Source of the DNA: Nocardia uniformis NBRC 13702
GTDB lineage: Bacteria > Actinomycetota > Actinomycetes > Mycobacteriales > Mycobacteriaceae
DNA length: 64,000 bases
NCBI RefSeq assembly: GCF_001613345.1
Contig: NZ_BDCE01000056.1
Location: 152,496 to 216,495, forward strand
Direction of reading: 5' to 3'
Part shown: one piece after another, positions 54,432-63,786 of the stretch
Numbering within the stretch: position 1 is the stretch's first letter
How the letters are laid out: each line of letters starts with the position of its first letter
Position numbers and translations under genes: made by a program
Notes under the pieces: model-generated
What the model saw: the letters and a program-made list of their open reading frames with translations, nothing else
The model's database searches: none
What the model was told of the DNA's origin: nothing

Positions 54432-56287
54432 TCGGTCACACCGGCCGATGCGGCCCCGGTGATGTGGCGCTGTAGTTCGCGGTGCCAGACCTCGAGCGAG
54501 AGCAGGGTCCAGATGCGCGGCTGTTCGTCACGATCGCCGGAGGTGTGATCTTCGAGCAGGCGGCGCACGGCGGCCGGGTCGAAATTCGCACCCACGAACG
54601 AGGAGGGACCGGCCAGTAGATCGAAGGCCATCTCGCGGAGATGGCCCCGAAACCAGGCGTCCAAGGGCACTTTGAAGCCGACCTTGGGCCGATCCACCAG
54701 CTCCGCCGGAAGGTGGTGGCGGGCCAGCTCTTTGACCACCCATTTGGTGGTACCGCCGCGCACCTTCACCTTGCTGGGCAACCGGAAGGCGAGTTCGGCG
54801 ACGCGGTGGTCGAGGAAGGGCGGTCGCAGCTCGAGCGAGGCCGCCATGGACATGCGGTCGCCGCGTTCGAGGAGATTATCCGCGAGCCAGGTGTGGACGT
54901 CGGCGTAGAGCATGCGGCGCAACGCGTCTCCGTGGCCGTCCAGGTACGGGTCGAGCACACTGCGGCCGGGCGGACCGCTGAGGAGTTGGTCGCGTTCGCG
55001 GGCGGTGAACGGTGCGAACCAGCCGCGCATACGTTCGACGTAGGTGGGTTCGGACAGCGCGCGCACCGCGACCCGCAATCGGGCCTGATGCGCGGGCAAA
55101 CGCCCCTCCAATATCCGCAGGGGCAATCCCGGGACCGCACCCGCCAGGCGGGTGGCGCGCGCGAATCGGTATTTCGGGTACCCGCCGAACAGTTCGTCGC
55201 TGCCCTCGCCGGAGAGCACCACCTTCACATGTTCGCGGGCGAGTTCGGCGAGCCGGTACACCGCGACATCGGCGGGCTCCGACAGCGGCGAATCCCGATG
55301 CCAGCTCAGCCGGGCCCAGTCGTCCTGAAAGTTATTGGCGGTAATGGTGGTTTCGTGGTGATCGCTGCCGACGAGTTCGGCCGCCATCCGCGCCCATCCC
55401 GTCTCATCGACGCGGTCATCGCCGAAACCCGCCGAGAAGGTGTGCAGCCCTTCGCCACCGCGCTGCTTCGCCACCAGTGCGCAGATGAGACTGCTGTCGA
55501 CGCCGCCGGATAGGTAGGCCCCGACCGGAACATCCGCGACGAGCGCATCGCGCACCGCCGATTGCAGCGCGTCGTCGAGCAGATCGATCGCCGCCCGGGG
55601 CGTGACATCGAGAATCTCGGACTCGTCCGGCAGCTGCCAGTAGGCTGCGATATCGATGGTGCCATCGGCGCGCACGGTCAGATGGTGCCCCTGCGGCACC
55701 TTCCGCACACCGTCGAAGAAGGTGTAGGGCGCGGGAACCGACCGATGCGCCAGGAAGTCGTGCAGGCTCGCTGTATCGACCCGCGGCGCACCCATTACCG
55801 GGAACAGCGCCTTGATCTCCGAGGCGAACGCGAAAACCTCATCGGTGGCGTAGTAGTACAGCGGGAGGATGCCCAGGCGGTCGCGAAACAGATGGGTTTC
55901 GCCGGTCCCGGAATCGTGGATCGCATAGGCGAATTGGCCGCGCAGTTCGGCGACACCGGCGGGTCCGTACTTCTCGTACACCGCGAGCAGTACCTCGGTA
56001 TCGCCGCGCGTGGTGAACGGATAGGTGAGCCGGTCGCGTAGTTCCCGATAGTTCAGGATCTCCCCATTGAAGGTGAGGTGCGTCGTTCCCCCCGCACCCG
56101 CCATGGGCTGCGCCGATCCCGCCAGATCGATAATCGACAGCCGGGTATGCGCGAAGCCGACGGAGTCGGCGCACCACACACCGTGATCGTCGGGGCCGCG
56201 GTGCCGCAGCCGCCGACCCATCTCGGCGAGCAGTTCCCCGCTGACCGGAGCGCCGTCGAACCGGCGTACACCGGCTATTCCGCACAC
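54428..56287 (-). CDS. asnB: Asparagine synthetase (glutamine-hydrolysing)
   Basis: A 619-residue AsnB-type protein. Cys2 of the N-terminal glutaminase domain (MCGIAGV) and RLSIIDLAG are intact; the synthetase domain has the ATP loop YLSGGVDSS and GEGSDELFGGYPKYR. Like other AsnB genes beside polysaccharide genes it may amidate a sugar acid or a wall component instead of making free asparagine. ATG 56287. Confidence 0.93.
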   Translation of the reverse strand: MCGIAGVRRFDGAPVSGELLAEMGRRLRHRGPDDHGVWCADSVGFAHTRLSIIDLAGSAQPMAGAGGTTHLTFNGEILNYRELRDRLTYPFTTRGDTEVLLAVYEKYGPAGVAELRGQFAYAIHDSGTGETHLFRDRLGILPLYYYATDEVFAFASEIKALFPVMGAPRVDTASLHDFLAHRSVPAPYTFFDGVRKVPQGHHLTVRADGTIDIAAYWQLPDESEILDVTPRAAIDLLDDALQSAVRDALVADVPVGAYLSGGVDSSLICALVAKQRGGEGLHTFSAGFGDDRVDETGWARMAAELVGSDHHETTITANNFQDDWARLSWHRDSPLSEPADVAVYRLAELAREHVKVVLSGEGSDELFGGYPKYRFARATRLAGAVPGLPLRILEGRLPAHQARLRVAVRALSEPTYVERMRGWFAPFTARERDQLLSGPPGRSVLDPYLDGHGDALRRMLYADVHTWLADNLLERGDRMSMAASLELRPPFLDHRVAELAFRLPSKVKVRGGTTKWVVKELARHHLPAELVDRPKVGFKVPLDAWFRGHLREMAFDLLAGPSSFVGANFDPAAVRRLLEDHTSGDRDEQPRIWTLLSLEVWHRELQRHITGAASAGVTD

Positions 56288-56418
56288 ATCGTCTCCACTT
56301 CGCCTCGACCGTCACAGTTCCCCCTGCACCGGCCTCGTCTGCCAGGGTAGTCGCGGTAGGTACCCGGTGAGAACCGCCCAAACCTCCTGTGGCTTTTACA
56401 AATTCGCAATTCATCCGC

Positions 56419-56988
56419 TCAGCGGACCGGCCCCTGAACATTCGAAATGCGACCTTCGTCCGATCCGGCGATGATCTTCGCGGGTACCCCCGCGACGTGC
56501 ACACCGTCCGGCACATCCCGGATGACCACGGCTCCGGCCCGGACCTCCACCCCATTTCCGACGCTGGCACCGAGAACTATGGCATTGGGACCGAGAAAGA
56601 CATCATCGCCGAGCACCGGACAGCGGTCGTCCGTGCCATTGCCGAGCGTGACGCCCTGATGGACCCGGCACCGCGCTCCCACCCGCGTACCGCTGTTCAC
56701 CGTGAGCAGCCCGACATGCGCGATCGACAATCCCGGCCCGAACACATTGCGCGGCACCGTGAACCCGAGCCGCTCACCGAGCAGTTTGGCCCGCAGCGCG
56801 TACCAGGTGAAGACTACCCGGCCGATGGGATCGGTCCGCACATTTGCCCAGTACTCGGATTTGCGGAGCAACCACTGAAAATAGACGATCCGCCGGGTGA
56901 GCCGGTAGTGCCCGCGCCATCGCGACAGCCCGTGTGCCGCGAGATCCTCAGCGAGGTAGCGCCGAAGACTCTCCTTGGAGTCGATCAC
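56419..56988 (-). CDS. Serine acetyltransferase-like hexapeptide-repeat protein
   Basis: A 189-residue left-handed beta-helix acyltransferase. N-terminal helices (IDSKESLRRYLAEDL) are followed by hexapeptide turns (VHQGVTLGNGTDDRCPVLGD, GPNAIVLGASVGNGVEVRAG, AGVPAKII). Members in sugar clusters O-acetylate glycans. GTG 56988 (VIDSKES) is preferred to GTG 57015; neither has a strong ribosome site. Transcribed away from the heparinase-like gene. Confidence 0.85.
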   Translation of the reverse strand: MIDSKESLRRYLAEDLAAHGLSRWRGHYRLTRRIVYFQWLLRKSEYWANVRTDPIGRVVFTWYALRAKLLGERLGFTVPRNVFGPGLSIAHVGLLTVNSGTRVGARCRVHQGVTLGNGTDDRCPVLGDDVFLGPNAIVLGASVGNGVEVRAGAVVIRDVPDGVHVAGVPAKIIAGSDEGRISNVQGPVR

Positions 56989-57095
56989 GCCGCTGATGAT
57001 CCCCCACCGCTCCACCGGTTTTCAACCGAATCGCACGGTAACGTCCTACCGTCTTCGTACGCGGGGTGCGTCGTAAGCTCTGCCGGGAGGGCGTC

Positions 57096-59213
57096 TTGAG
57101 TCAGCTGGTCTGGTATCTCCATCGTCTCCGATCGATGAGCGGGCCGGAGATCCTTTGGCGCTCCGGACAATTGCGGCAACGCCTGATTGCCCGGCGGGTC
57201 ACCTGGCAGTCCGCGGGTGATGCGCTGTTCGGGCGCGAACGCCCGGATTGGGATGTGCTGCTGGGGCGGTTCCGCGCCGGGGACGGCCCGGTATTGCTCG
57301 ATCGGACGCACGCCAAGCTCATTGCCGCACAGCATCAGGACGCGGCGCAGGCGGTGATCGAAGCCGCCGAGCGTGTACTCGCCGGGGACGTGCGGTACTT
57401 CGGATACCCGCCGGTCTGTCTTGGTTCGCCCATCGATTGGCACTACGACCCGCTGACCGGAACACAGTGGCCGAGTATGGATTCCGAGCGGATCGACCAC
57501 CGCACCGCGGCGAGTGATCCGAAGTGGATCTGGGAGTTGAACCGGCTCCAGCACCTGCCGTGGCTGGCGCAGGCGTGGCTGTTCACCGGCGAGGACCGCT
57601 TCGCGGACGCCGCCTTCGAGCACCTCGACAGTTGGATCGAACAGCAGCAACCCGGCGCGGGCATCGCGTGGCGCGGTGCGTTCGAATGCGGTATTCGCGC
57701 CGTGTCGGTGGCGGTCGCGCTCCAGGGTCTGCGCGACGCACCGGGTTTGACGCCGCAGCGCTACGCGCGAATCCTCACGCTGCTCGGTGAGAGCGCGCGC
57801 CGCTGCTGGGTGGATCGATCCCTGTTCAGCTCGGCGAACAATCATCTGATCGGTGAGATGACCGGGCTGGCGGTGGTGGCAATCCTCTTTCCGGAGTTGC
57901 CCGCCGCCGGGCGCTGGGAGCGGGACGCGCTCGCACTACTGACCGAACACGGCGATCGGCAGATTCTGCCCGACGGGGCCGGGGCAGAGCAGGCCATCGC
58001 CTATCAACTGTTCACGGTGGAGCTGTTGCTGGTGGTGTACACACTCTTGGCGCTGCGCGGTGACCCCCCGCATCGCATGGGCGCGGTGATCGACCGTAGC
58101 TCGCGATACCTCGCCCTGCTGGTGGGCGACAGCGATCCGCAGCCGCGGTATGGCGACGATGACGGCGGATTCGCGCTGCGGCTGGGCCCCGAAGAGGTCC
58201 GAACGGTGCGCGAACACCTCGGTATCGCCGATGCGGCCGTACCCGAACCGACCGCCGCCCGCGCGGCTACCCCGAGCATCACCGCCGCGTGGCTGCGTGC
58301 CGCGCTCGGGTTGAAATCCGTTGTATCCCAGATACCCCCCCAAAGCGCCTACGCACCAGACGGCGGCCTGGTGGTCCTCCGCTCGCCCGGTCGTCGCGTC
58401 ACCATGGATGCCGGCCCGCTGGGCTACCTGTCGATCGCCGCCCACGGACACGCCGACGCCCTGTCGGTCACGCTCGCCATTGACGGCGGCGACGTCATCG
58501 GCGATCCCGGAACCGCCAGCTACTACGGGCATCCCAACTGGCGCGCCGCCCACCGCAGCACGCGTGCGCATCCCACGGTAACCGTCGATGACCTGGATCA
58601 GTCCGTGGTCGGCGGCCCATTTCTGTGGAGTGAGCACGCCGAGGTGCGAGTCCGGGCGGTCGACCTCGACCGGGGTGTGGTGGATGCCGAACACAACGGT
58701 TACCGCCGCCTGTCCGATCCGGTGGTCCATCGGCGCTGGTTGGTCGCACCGCCGGATGGCCGCGAAATTGTAGTGGTAGACCTGTTGTCAGGCAACGGAA
58801 TTCACTCGGCTCAGGCCTCGTGGCCGCTGCATCCAAGGCTCGACGTTCGTCCGGTCGATGGCGGTCATATCGTGAGTCGTGCGGGTGACACCGTCCTGGC
58901 GGCCGCCTACGCATCGACGGTTGGGTTCGAGCCCAACCAGATCCGTGGCGACGAGCAGAATCAAATCGGCTGGTGGTCGGAGCGCCTGGAGGCCCGCACG
59001 CCGTCCTGGTTGATCGGCGCGCGGTCTTCCGGCACAGCACCTTTCGTTATCGTCACCGTGTTCGGTGGCGACGCCACATCGATCCGTGGATTGCGGGTCA
59101 CACTGACGGACGCCGACATCCGCGTGCGATGGATGGACGGCGAGACGCCCCGCGCACTGGCCATCGACACCCGACTCGACGGAGCGGCAGAACTCGGCAC
59201 CCCGGATCGATGA
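57096..59213 (+). CDS. Heparinase II/III-family protein (polysaccharide lyase)
   Basis: A 705-residue protein. Residues ~1-350 form an alpha/alpha toroid (WELNRLQHLPWLAQAWLFTG, RGAFECGIRAVSVAVAL, NNHLIGEMTGL). Residues ~390-690 are the heparinase II/III beta-sandwich, with AAHGHADALSVTLAIDGGDV and DPGTASYYGHPNWRAAHRST. It would trim or degrade an acidic polysaccharide, probably the one made by the neighbouring genes. No signal peptide is evident. TTG 57096 with GGGAGGG upstream is chosen over GTG 57066. Confidence 0.9.
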   Translation: MSQLVWYLHRLRSMSGPEILWRSGQLRQRLIARRVTWQSAGDALFGRERPDWDVLLGRFRAGDGPVLLDRTHAKLIAAQHQDAAQAVIEAAERVLAGDVRYFGYPPVCLGSPIDWHYDPLTGTQWPSMDSERIDHRTAASDPKWIWELNRLQHLPWLAQAWLFTGEDRFADAAFEHLDSWIEQQQPGAGIAWRGAFECGIRAVSVAVALQGLRDAPGLTPQRYARILTLLGESARRCWVDRSLFSSANNHLIGEMTGLAVVAILFPELPAAGRWERDALALLTEHGDRQILPDGAGAEQAIAYQLFTVELLLVVYTLLALRGDPPHRMGAVIDRSSRYLALLVGDSDPQPRYGDDDGGFALRLGPEEVRTVREHLGIADAAVPEPTAARAATPSITAAWLRAALGLKSVVSQIPPQSAYAPDGGLVVLRSPGRRVTMDAGPLGYLSIAAHGHADALSVTLAIDGGDVIGDPGTASYYGHPNWRAAHRSTRAHPTVTVDDLDQSVVGGPFLWSEHAEVRVRAVDLDRGVVDAEHNGYRRLSDPVVHRRWLVAPPDGREIVVVDLLSGNGIHSAQASWPLHPRLDVRPVDGGHIVSRAGDTVLAAAYASTVGFEPNQIRGDEQNQIGWWSERLEARTPSWLIGARSSGTAPFVIVTVFGGDATSIRGLRVTLTDADIRVRWMDGETPRALAIDTRLDGAAELGTPDR

Positions 59214-59264
59214 ACGTATCCCGGCCGAACTCAGCGAAGCATCCCCTTAAATGGGCCAGCCCGC

Positions 59265-60116
59265 CTACTGACGGGACGTGTCCGCCGTGGCAGCGAGGAA
59301 CTCGCCGATGGTTTCGGCAAGCCGCTCGGGCTGATCTTCGGGCAGCAGCGTGTAGCTGTCCTCGATCTCCACCAGTCGAGCGTCGGGATAGAGTCCGGCC
59401 AGGCGGCGGGCATGCGCGACCGGCATCATCTTGTCCTCGGTCGCCCAGACGATCAGCACCGGTCCGGTGAAGGCCGCATTGCGCTCCGCGATCTCGAGCA
59501 GTTCGGCACGCGACGGCACCGTGTTCAAGTACTTGGCCAGATCCCGACGAATATCGCGATCGACTGTCGCCGGGCGGAACCACGCGTCGATCACCTCCTT
59601 CGGCACCGGGCGCTTGCTCATCCACCCCCAGGTGCCGGGGCCGCGCCGCCCGAGGCGGGTGCCGAGCACCGCCATGACGATGCGCAGCCCGCCGGGCACC
59701 TTCGCAGCGGCGACAATGAGGCGAGCAGGCTTGGGCGGATAGTTGTCGAAGGCCTCACACGAGGTCAGTACGAGTCGGCCAACGCGATCGCTGCCTCGCG
59801 TGCCGAGCAGGAGCTGCGCACCGCCCCAATCGTTTTGGACCAAGGTGACATTCCGCAGATCGAGTGCCGTGAGGAAGTCCCCGACCAACCCGGCTATACC
59901 GAGGAAGGACAGATCCCCGTCCTCGTTCATGGGCTTTCGATGTCCGCCCAACGGCCAGGTCGGGACGATGCACCGGTATTCGGTCCGCAGCCGGGCCACT
60001 ACATGCCGCCAGCCCGAACCGTCCATGATCAGTCCGTGGATGAAGACCAACACCGGTCCATCCCCACCGGTGTCCTCGTACTCGATGACACCCGCTGAAA
60101 GCTGTACCTCGAACAT
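59265..60116 (-). CDS. Alpha/beta hydrolase with Asp at the nucleophile position
   Basis: A 283-residue alpha/beta hydrolase. HGLIMDGSGW is the oxyanion strand. The nucleophile elbow reads VQNDWGGA, with Asp as in haloalkane dehalogenases. The acid is in WATEDKMMP. The catalytic His region reads EDSYTLLPEDQPE and lacks the His. ATG 60116 after AAAGGAG. Either it uses another residue or it is not a classical hydrolase. It is a single gene. Confidence 0.85.
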   Translation of the reverse strand: MFEVQLSAGVIEYEDTGGDGPVLVFIHGLIMDGSGWRHVVARLRTEYRCIVPTWPLGGHRKPMNEDGDLSFLGIAGLVGDFLTALDLRNVTLVQNDWGGAQLLLGTRGSDRVGRLVLTSCEAFDNYPPKPARLIVAAAKVPGGLRIVMAVLGTRLGRRGPGTWGWMSKRPVPKEVIDAWFRPATVDRDIRRDLAKYLNTVPSRAELLEIAERNAAFTGPVLIVWATEDKMMPVAHARRLAGLYPDARLVEIEDSYTLLPEDQPERLAETIGEFLAATADTSRQ

Positions 60117-60247
60117 TTCACTGTCTCCTTTGTTCATCCCTCCGGCAGACCGAAATCGGCCCGCCTCGGCTCTGTCACTACTCGGTTGCGGCTGACCCAT
60201 CACGCACTGTGCGCCGCAACGCATTCGATCCGCCCAGCCAGGGCGAC

Positions 60248-61690
60248 TCAGCGTCCGGCCACTGGATCCAGCACCGGGAAGTTGCTGCGGAACACGCCAT
60301 TCGGGTCCCAACTGCTCTTGATTGCGCGCAGTCGATTCAGAATGCCCGGATCGAGTGCATCGATCGCCGTCTGCACTGGGCTCAGCAAGCTGAGCGGCGT
60401 GCGCCGACTACGTGATCGAGCGAGCGCGGCGAGGTATTCCTGGATCCGGTTCTCGTTGGCCGCCGCCGCGTCCGGTGTCCCCTGACTGCCGATGAGGCTG
60501 ATGTAGTACGGGGCGGCGACGCCCCCCGGCGGGCTGTCCGAGGGGCGTGTGAGCGCACCGCCGAGGTGGCGAATCTGGATGGCGCCCAGGGGTTCCATCG
60601 ATTTGGTCAGCAGGGTCTCGACATCGGAGTCGGTCAGCCCGTTCAGCAGCTCGACGTGCGAGCGAATCGGGCTGGGATCGGTAGGTTCGCCGACAGTATC
60701 GCCCAAATCGGCAGTCGGCATGAGCCTGCGAGTATCGGCGATTCGCCCGCCGATGCTGTCGAACGATCGCAATAGTGCCCGGCCCGCCGACGCGTCGCCG
60801 AGATAGGTCGTGTCGATGCCGACCATTGGTGGTGCGCCGTCCATTCGCAGGAGGCTCCACCAGAGGGTCAGCTCGTCGGGTGCCGCCGCGGTGATCTCTC
60901 GAAACGCCGCCATTACCTGCGGGGCACTTTCGACGGGCCAGAGCATCTTTCCGCCGTAGAGGCCGGATACCGGATACAGCGCAAACTCGAGCGCCGTGAC
61001 CAGCGCGTAGTCGCCGCCACCACCCCGCAGCGCCCAGAACAGATCCGGCTCGGACGATGCGGTGACTCGCCGTGTCCGACCGTCGGCATCGACGATGTCG
61101 AAGGCGGTGGCGCTGTCGCAGGCCCAGCCGAATCGCCGTGCGAACCAGCTCAATCCGCCACCGAGGGTGTAGCCGGTGACGCCGACCGCCGGAGAGCTGC
61201 CTGCCACTCCGGTCAACCCGTGCGGGCTGGCCGCCGCCTGCACCTGCCCCCAGGTGACTCCCGCGCCGACCCGTGCGGATCGAGTACCTGGATCGATCCG
61301 CACCTCGTTCAATCGGTTGGTGCGCACCAGAATCGTTCCGTCCACAGCGCGCGAAGGGTTATGACCATTCGGCTGCACCGCCAATACTCGACCGGCGTCC
61401 TGCGCATATCGGATCAGCGCCGACGCATCGTCGGCATCGGCGAGTTCGACGACGGCGCGCACAGACTGGTCGACCGTGAGATTCCACGGCTTGCGGGCTT
61501 GGTCGAAGCCATTGTCGACGGGCAGTAGCACGCGACCGCGGACAGCGGATCGCAGCCCGCTGTCGTCGGCGGCGTGCGGCCCGGAAGTATCCGTCGCACA
61601 CGCGGCCGCTAGGAATCCCCCGCCGACCGCGAACAAGCGGCGGCGGTTCAGCTCGAAGTCTTCGTATTTTCCGCCCTGACCTGTGCTCAT
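60248..61690 (-). CDS. Exported FAD-linked oxidase (BBE-like)
   Basis: A 480-residue flavoprotein. The N-terminus has a twin-Arg signal (NRRRLFAVGGGFLAAAC), whose lipobox AAAC predicts a lipid-anchored, folded Tat protein. FAD-binding motifs PNGHNPSRAVDGTILVR, GAGVTWGQV and GVTGYTLGGGLSWFARRFGW, and the C-terminal BBE segment SSWDPNGVFRSNFP. It probably oxidises an alcohol or sugar outside the cell. The His that can hold FAD is present; the second Cys is not. ATG 61690 after GGAAGGA. The gene is divergent from tetR at 61802. Confidence 0.9.
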   Translation of the reverse strand: MSTGQGGKYEDFELNRRRLFAVGGGFLAAACATDTSGPHAADDSGLRSAVRGRVLLPVDNGFDQARKPWNLTVDQSVRAVVELADADDASALIRYAQDAGRVLAVQPNGHNPSRAVDGTILVRTNRLNEVRIDPGTRSARVGAGVTWGQVQAAASPHGLTGVAGSSPAVGVTGYTLGGGLSWFARRFGWACDSATAFDIVDADGRTRRVTASSEPDLFWALRGGGGDYALVTALEFALYPVSGLYGGKMLWPVESAPQVMAAFREITAAAPDELTLWWSLLRMDGAPPMVGIDTTYLGDASAGRALLRSFDSIGGRIADTRRLMPTADLGDTVGEPTDPSPIRSHVELLNGLTDSDVETLLTKSMEPLGAIQIRHLGGALTRPSDSPPGGVAAPYYISLIGSQGTPDAAAANENRIQEYLAALARSRSRRTPLSLLSPVQTAIDALDPGILNRLRAIKSSWDPNGVFRSNFPVLDPVAGR

Positions 61691-61715
61691 GGCACTTCCT
61701 TCCGTACGGTCCATT

Positions 61716-61740
61716 ACGAAACGGTACAAGACTGTTTCGT
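61716..61740. promoter_or_regulatory. TetR-type operator between the FAD oxidase and tetR genes
   Basis: ACGAAACGGT and ACTGTTTCGT form an inverted repeat (nine of ten pairs) with a five-base centre. A further TTTCGTA element lies at 61770-61776. The repeat is between the two divergent starts, so the TetR protein at 61802 very likely controls both genes from here. Confidence 0.8.
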
Positions 61741-61801
61741 TACCGGAAATACGATACAGAACACACTTGTTTCGTAAGCCCGAGAGAGTTACGCTCACCT
61801 C

Positions 61802-62401
61802 GTGTCGACACCACAGGACGATGCCACCAGGCCGAAGACCGGCGGTCGCCCCCGGGATCCGGATCGGGACCGCGCGCTGCTGGCAGCCGTCAGCGAGATC
61901 CTGCCCGAGGTCGGATATGACCGGCTGACAATGGATTCCGTCGCCGCCCGAGCGGGAGCGAGCCGGGCCACCGTCTACCGACGCTGGAAAGACAAGTCAG
62001 AGCTGGTTCGCGACGCGGTTCGGATGCTGGCCTGGAATGAACCACCGCCCGACACCGGTAGCCTCCGATCCGACCTGATCGCCGTGGGAGCCATGTATCT
62101 CGACCGGAGCGGCCCGCGCGATGCGATCCTGTCCGCGATCGCTGCCTCCATCAACCGCGATCCACAGCTACGCGAAACCGTCGAACAGGTAATCGCCGAG
62201 CCGCGCCGGGCGGCCTACGCCGCCATCGTCGAACGGGCACGCGAACGTGGGGAAATCGCCGACGGGGTGGATACGGAGCTGATCGCGGATGTCGTTCCCG
62301 CGATGATCTTCTACCGACTGCTCGATCTCGGAGAGGCGCTGGACGGCACCTACTACGAGCGCATCATCGATTCGCTGATCGTTCCGCTATTGACAGGGTG
62401 A
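61802..62401 (+). CDS. TetR-family repressor of the divergent FAD oxidase gene
   Basis: A 199-residue TetR protein. The DNA-binding region is at ~18-65 (GRPRDPDRDRALLAAVSEIL, DRLTMDSVAARAGASRATVY, RRWKDKSEL); the C-terminal ligand domain is of the TetR_C_11 type. GTG 61802. It is separated from the FAD oxidase start by 111 bases that hold the operator. The NAD-binding gene 46 bases downstream may be in the same transcript. Confidence 0.92.
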   Translation: MSTPQDDATRPKTGGRPRDPDRDRALLAAVSEILPEVGYDRLTMDSVAARAGASRATVYRRWKDKSELVRDAVRMLAWNEPPPDTGSLRSDLIAVGAMYLDRSGPRDAILSAIAASINRDPQLRETVEQVIAEPRRAAYAAIVERARERGEIADGVDTELIADVVPAMIFYRLLDLGEALDGTYYERIIDSLIVPLLTG

Positions 62402-62447
62402 AGATCATTAGCTTTCACATTGGAATACGCATGATGCAGGGGACAAA

Positions 62448-63122
62448 ATGAAGATTGCCGTATTCGGTGCCAACGGTCCAACCGGTATCAATGTAATTCG
62501 TCAGGCAATAGGCAGGGGGCAGCAAGTTACCGCCGCGGTCCGCCGTCCCGACGATTTCCCCTTCACCGATCCGAGCCTGCGAGTCGTGCGCGCGGATGCG
62601 CGGGACACCACCTCGGTCACGCGAGCGGTAACTGGACACGATGCTTTGATATCGGTACTCGGCGGAACCTACACCCTGAAGCCCGTCTCGATATTTACCG
62701 AGGGCGTGGGAAATATTATGGGGGCAATGACGGTTGCTGGCGTGAAGCGCCTGGTCTGCGTCAGTTCGGTCTGCGTCGCCGGTACCGCGGCCCCGGGGGA
62801 AACCTTCGTTTTCCGAACGCTGCTCCTCCCCATCCTGCTCACATTGGGGCGGACCGCGTACGCCGATATGCGACGGATGGAAGCGGATGTCAAGAACAGT
62901 GACCTCGACTGGACGATCGTCCGTGCCTCCGGGCTCTTCGATGGCACCGCGATCACCGATTACACCATGGCGCCCTCGAGCATTCCCGGCCGATACACCT
63001 CACGCGCCGATCTCGCCGACGCACTGTTGCGCGAGGCCATCGAGAACACGAATGTCGGCGGGTGCGTCGACGTGATCACCACTACCGGAACTCCCCGCCT
63101 CACCGACAGCTTCCGTCGCTGA
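62448..63122 (+). CDS. NAD(P)H-binding, atypical SDR (NmrA-like)
   Basis: A 224-residue Rossmann protein of the atypical SDR family. The cofactor loop is IAVFGANGPTGINVIRQAIG, followed by DARDTTSVTRAVTGHDALIS, and VSSVCVAGTA in place of the classical Ser-Tyr-Lys site. It may act as a flavin or NADPH reductase or a redox sensor. It is the last gene of the tetR unit. ATG 62448. Confidence 0.88.
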   Translation: MKIAVFGANGPTGINVIRQAIGRGQQVTAAVRRPDDFPFTDPSLRVVRADARDTTSVTRAVTGHDALISVLGGTYTLKPVSIFTEGVGNIMGAMTVAGVKRLVCVSSVCVAGTAAPGETFVFRTLLLPILLTLGRTAYADMRRMEADVKNSDLDWTIVRASGLFDGTAITDYTMAPSSIPGRYTSRADLADALLREAIENTNVGGCVDVITTTGTPRLTDSFRR

Positions 63123-63241
63123 CCCCACGCTGCGGACCGAGACAATCCATGCCGGACAGTGCTGCCACAGAAGGGCTTTCGGCCGAGCGCGCTGCGATCT
63201 ACTATCGGCTGTAGTAGTTCAGCATCGGGGAGGTACTCATA

Positions 63242-63786
63242 ATGTCCAGTACGGGCCGGCCCGACAGTAACGGCGAGTTGAGGGCAGGAGCACGGTCACG
63301 CCCGCCGTTGTTTACGAGACTGGTGACGTCGAGTTCGCAATTCGCCAACAAACACGGGGTCTATCTGGGGCGACGTTCGACGAAGCTGCACGTGGCCGGC
63401 TATCGGCGATCAATGGAAGAATCGGCGGCCACCTCCCGGGGTGGCCTTCGGCTCGCATCCTGCTCCTCGACCACATCGGCGCCAAGAGCGGGATCCACCG
63501 GACATCTCCGCTGATGTACCACGATGAGGGTGAATTCGTTGCGGTAGTGGCGTCGAAAGGCGGGCAGCCGACCCATCCGGCCTGGTTCCACAACCTGAAG
63601 GCGAACCCGGACACCACAATTCAGATCGACTCGGCGGTACAGCGGGTCCGGGCGCGAGTCGCGACGGATGCGGAGCGAGATAGCTTGTGGCAGAGGTGTG
63701 TTGCGTTCTATCCCGGCTACGAATTCTTCCAACGCATCACGCGAGGCCGCAAGATCCCGATCGTAATCCTCGAGCCGCGCGAGTAG
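63242..63786 (+). pseudogene. Deazaflavin-dependent (Ddn-type) nitroreductase, frameshifted
   Basis: The frame starting at 63242 reads the N-terminus (LGRRSTKLHVAGYRRS) and breaks at about 63410; the body then reads in another frame as NGRIGGHLPGWPSARILLLD, HIGAKSGIHRTSPLMYHDEG, VASKGGQPTHPAWFHNLKAN and ends at 63786. One base lost near 63410 explains this. Together these form a complete F420-dependent Ddn-family protein of about 181 residues. Mutation or sequencing error cannot be told apart here. Confidence 0.82.
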
